Source of the DNA: Sphingomonadales bacterium 32-65-25
GTDB taxonomy: Bacteria > Pseudomonadota > Alphaproteobacteria > Sphingomonadales > Sphingomonadaceae
Reading direction: 5' to 3'
DNA length: 64,000 bases
NCBI GenBank assembly: GCA_002280855.1
Contig: NCEU01000001.1
Span: 62,001 to 126,000 of the forward strand
Positions 62,485 through 64,000 of this stretch are shown in pieces. Each line of letters starts with the position of its first letter. Position 1 is the first letter of the stretch. A model generated the notes under the pieces. It ran no database searches. It saw only the letters and a list, made by a program, of their open reading frames with translations, and was not told the origin of the DNA. A program made the position numbers and the translations under genes.

Positions 62485-64000
62485 ATGAGCAAGCCCCGCT
62501 TCTACGTCACCACCGCCATCGCCTATCCCAACGGCCGGCCGCACATGGGCCACGCCTATGAAGCGATCGCCACCGATGTCATCGCCCGCTTCAAGCGGCT
62601 CGATGGCTTTGATGTGCGATTCCTTACCGGCACCGACGAGCATGGCCTGAAGATCGACCAGGCCGCCCGCGCCGCCGGCAAGGCCCCAAAGGCCTATGTC
62701 GATGAAATGGTGGCGCCGTTCCAGTCGCTTCATGAATCCCTCGGCATCAGCTTCGATCGTTTCATCCGTACCACCGATGAAGACCACAAGGCGCTGGTGC
62801 AGGCGCTGTGGCAGCGCATGGCGGCCAATGGTGACCTGTATCTGGGCCGCTATGAAGGCTGGTACTCGGTGCGCGACGAAGCCTATTACGATGAAGCTGA
62901 ACTCGTCACCGGCGAGGATGGTGCCAAGCTTTCCCCCAACGGCGCGCCGGTTGAATGGACGGTTGAGGAAAGCTGGTTCTTCAAGCTGTCCGCTTATCAG
63001 GACAAGTTGCTGGCACTGTATGAAAACCACCCCGAGTATATCCAGCCCGTCAGTCGTTTCAATGAGATGCGCGCCTTTGTTGCCGGCGGGCTTTCAGATC
63101 TGTCGGTCAGCCGCACCAGCTTCACCTGGGGCATTCCGGTGCCGGGGGATGAGCGGCACGTGATGTATGTCTGGCTTGATGCGCTGGCCAATTATCTCAC
63201 CGGGGCAGATGCCAGTGGTCGGGGCAGCCTTGATGGCGAATGGTGGCCGGCCGATCTGCACGTCGTGGGCAAGGACGTGGTGCGCTTCCATGCCGTCTAT
63301 TGGCCGGCCTTCCTCATGTCAGCCGGCATCGCGCTGCCGAAATCGGTGTTCGGCCACGGATTTTTGCTCAACCGCGGCGAGAAAATGTCGAAATCGCTCG
63401 GCAATGTCGTCGATCCGGCCGCGATGGTGGACCGCTTCGGCGTTGATCGCCTGCGCTGGTTCCTGTGCCGCGAAGTCGCCTTTGGCGAAGACGGCAGCTA
63501 CAGCGACGAAGCCATCGTCGAGCGCACCAACGCCGATCTGGCCAACGGCATCGGCAACCTGGCGCAGCGCAGCCTTTCGATGGTGGGCAAGAATCTTGGC
63601 GGTGTGATGCCGGTGCGTGGTGAGGCCGGTGAAACCGAAGTGCGCCTGAAAGAGGCCTTCATCACTGGCAGTGAAGCCTATTTCGCCGCCATGAACGCGC
63701 TGGCGCTGCACAAGGCGCTGGATTCCCTTATGGGCATGGTGGCCGCCGCCAACGGCTATTTCGCCGAGAATGCACCCTGGGCGCTGGCCAAGACCGACGT
63801 CGCGCGCATGGCCGAAGTGCTCGCCGCCACGCTCGATGCCACCCGCCGCATCGTCATCCTGGCCCAGCCCTTCATGCCGGGCAGCACCGCGCAGCTGCTG
63901 GATCAGTTGGGTGTGGCTGCCGATGCCCGTGATTTCAGTGGCTTCAACACGCCGGTTGAAGCTGGGGAGCAGCTGCCGCCACCCGCCGGCGTGTTTCCGC
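62485..64000 (+). CDS. metG: Methionyl-tRNA synthetase (3' end outside window)
   Basis: Charges initiator and elongator tRNA-Met. About 505 residues are visible and the frame is open at the window edge; family members of this short type have ~515, so only the end is missing. The HIGH-equivalent is AYPNGRPHMGHAYEAI; FLTGTDEHGLKI and the KMSKS loop GEKMSKSLGNV are present. The zinc-knuckle cysteines are absent (VEWTVEESWFFKLS in their place), the form common in alphaproteobacteria. Starts at ATG 62485, 33 bases after holB. Confidence 0.95.
   Translation, partial: MSKPRFYVTTAIAYPNGRPHMGHAYEAIATDVIARFKRLDGFDVRFLTGTDEHGLKIDQAARAAGKAPKAYVDEMVAPFQSLHESLGISFDRFIRTTDEDHKALVQALWQRMAANGDLYLGRYEGWYSVRDEAYYDEAELVTGEDGAKLSPNGAPVEWTVEESWFFKLSAYQDKLLALYENHPEYIQPVSRFNEMRAFVAGGLSDLSVSRTSFTWGIPVPGDERHVMYVWLDALANYLTGADASGRGSLDGEWWPADLHVVGKDVVRFHAVYWPAFLMSAGIALPKSVFGHGFLLNRGEKMSKSLGNVVDPAAMVDRFGVDRLRWFLCREVAFGEDGSYSDEAIVERTNADLANGIGNLAQRSLSMVGKNLGGVMPVRGEAGETEVRLKEAFITGSEAYFAAMNALALHKALDSLMGMVAAANGYFAENAPWALAKTDVARMAEVLAATLDATRRIVILAQPFMPGSTAQLLDQLGVAADARDFSGFNTPVEAGEQLPPPAGVFP

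Overview
The window is a dense, GC-rich chromosomal segment of an alphaproteobacterium. It is most likely a member of the Sphingomonadales. The evidence is a PEPxxWAM-type sorting signal, a PhyR/EcfG general stress locus with a FAT-GUY-like response regulator, CcrM, NtrYX, and the ftsB-pdhA-pdhB-pdhC-lpd and cox4/pntA-pntB arrangements. Genus cannot be fixed from the sequence alone. The window opens inside katG and closes inside metG.

1-10.8 kb: the 3' end of katG; two divergent L,D-transpeptidase-type genes; a PEP-CTERM protein; a very large CheB-CheR-PAS-histidine kinase that appears to have been split from its receiver/LuxR C-terminus by a one-base frameshift; and a run of small stress or envelope proteins (CsbD, glycine-zipper, duplicated SH3-like, Lmo0937-like, lipoprotein). 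10.8-14 kb: the general stress response locus, holding phyR, an ECF sigma factor that appears to carry a NepR-like anti-sigma segment fused at its N-terminus, a HisKA_2-type protein with a degraded ATPase domain, and a FAT-GUY-like single-domain regulator. Six sites matching the EcfG promoter pattern (GGAAC, exactly 16 bases, then CGTT/CGTA/GGTT) lie upstream of an L,D-transpeptidase, a lipoprotein, an entericidin/OmpA pair, a glycosyltransferase operon, a PRC-barrel protein and Dps. These sketch a local regulon.

14-21.3 kb: OmpA/entericidin, a glycosyltransferase operon containing a decayed UDP-galactopyranose mutase, PRC-barrel, SemiSWEET, Dps, then an AT-richer island of about 1.1 kb that ends at a tRNA-Ser(UGA) gene. 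21.3-30.5 kb: AdaA-like regulator, aldo/keto reductase, glmM, thiD, rnhB, ccrM (preceded by an exceptional cluster of GANTC sites), an M13 peptidase and folP. 30.6-38.2 kb: a cox4-like subunit with the three-gene proton-translocating transhydrogenase, a secreted MsrA/MsrB pair, a DUF3089 hydrolase, and a fatty-acid oxidation multifunctional enzyme.

38.2-51 kb: ftsB and the pyruvate dehydrogenase operon, interrupted by a NYN-domain gene and by an AT-rich membrane-protein gene; carbonic anhydrase; lipA with a RatA/COQ10 protein; pncC and ispDF; dusB. 51-64 kb: ntrY-ntrX, small envelope proteins, hfq-hflX, then a peptidoglycan/DNA block (mltB-like, rlpA, a dacF-like gene with a broken C-terminus, tmk, holB, metG). 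Most of the window is ordinary core genome. The accessory signals are the stress locus, the tRNA-adjacent island, the foreign gene in the pdh operon, and four frameshifted or remnant genes.
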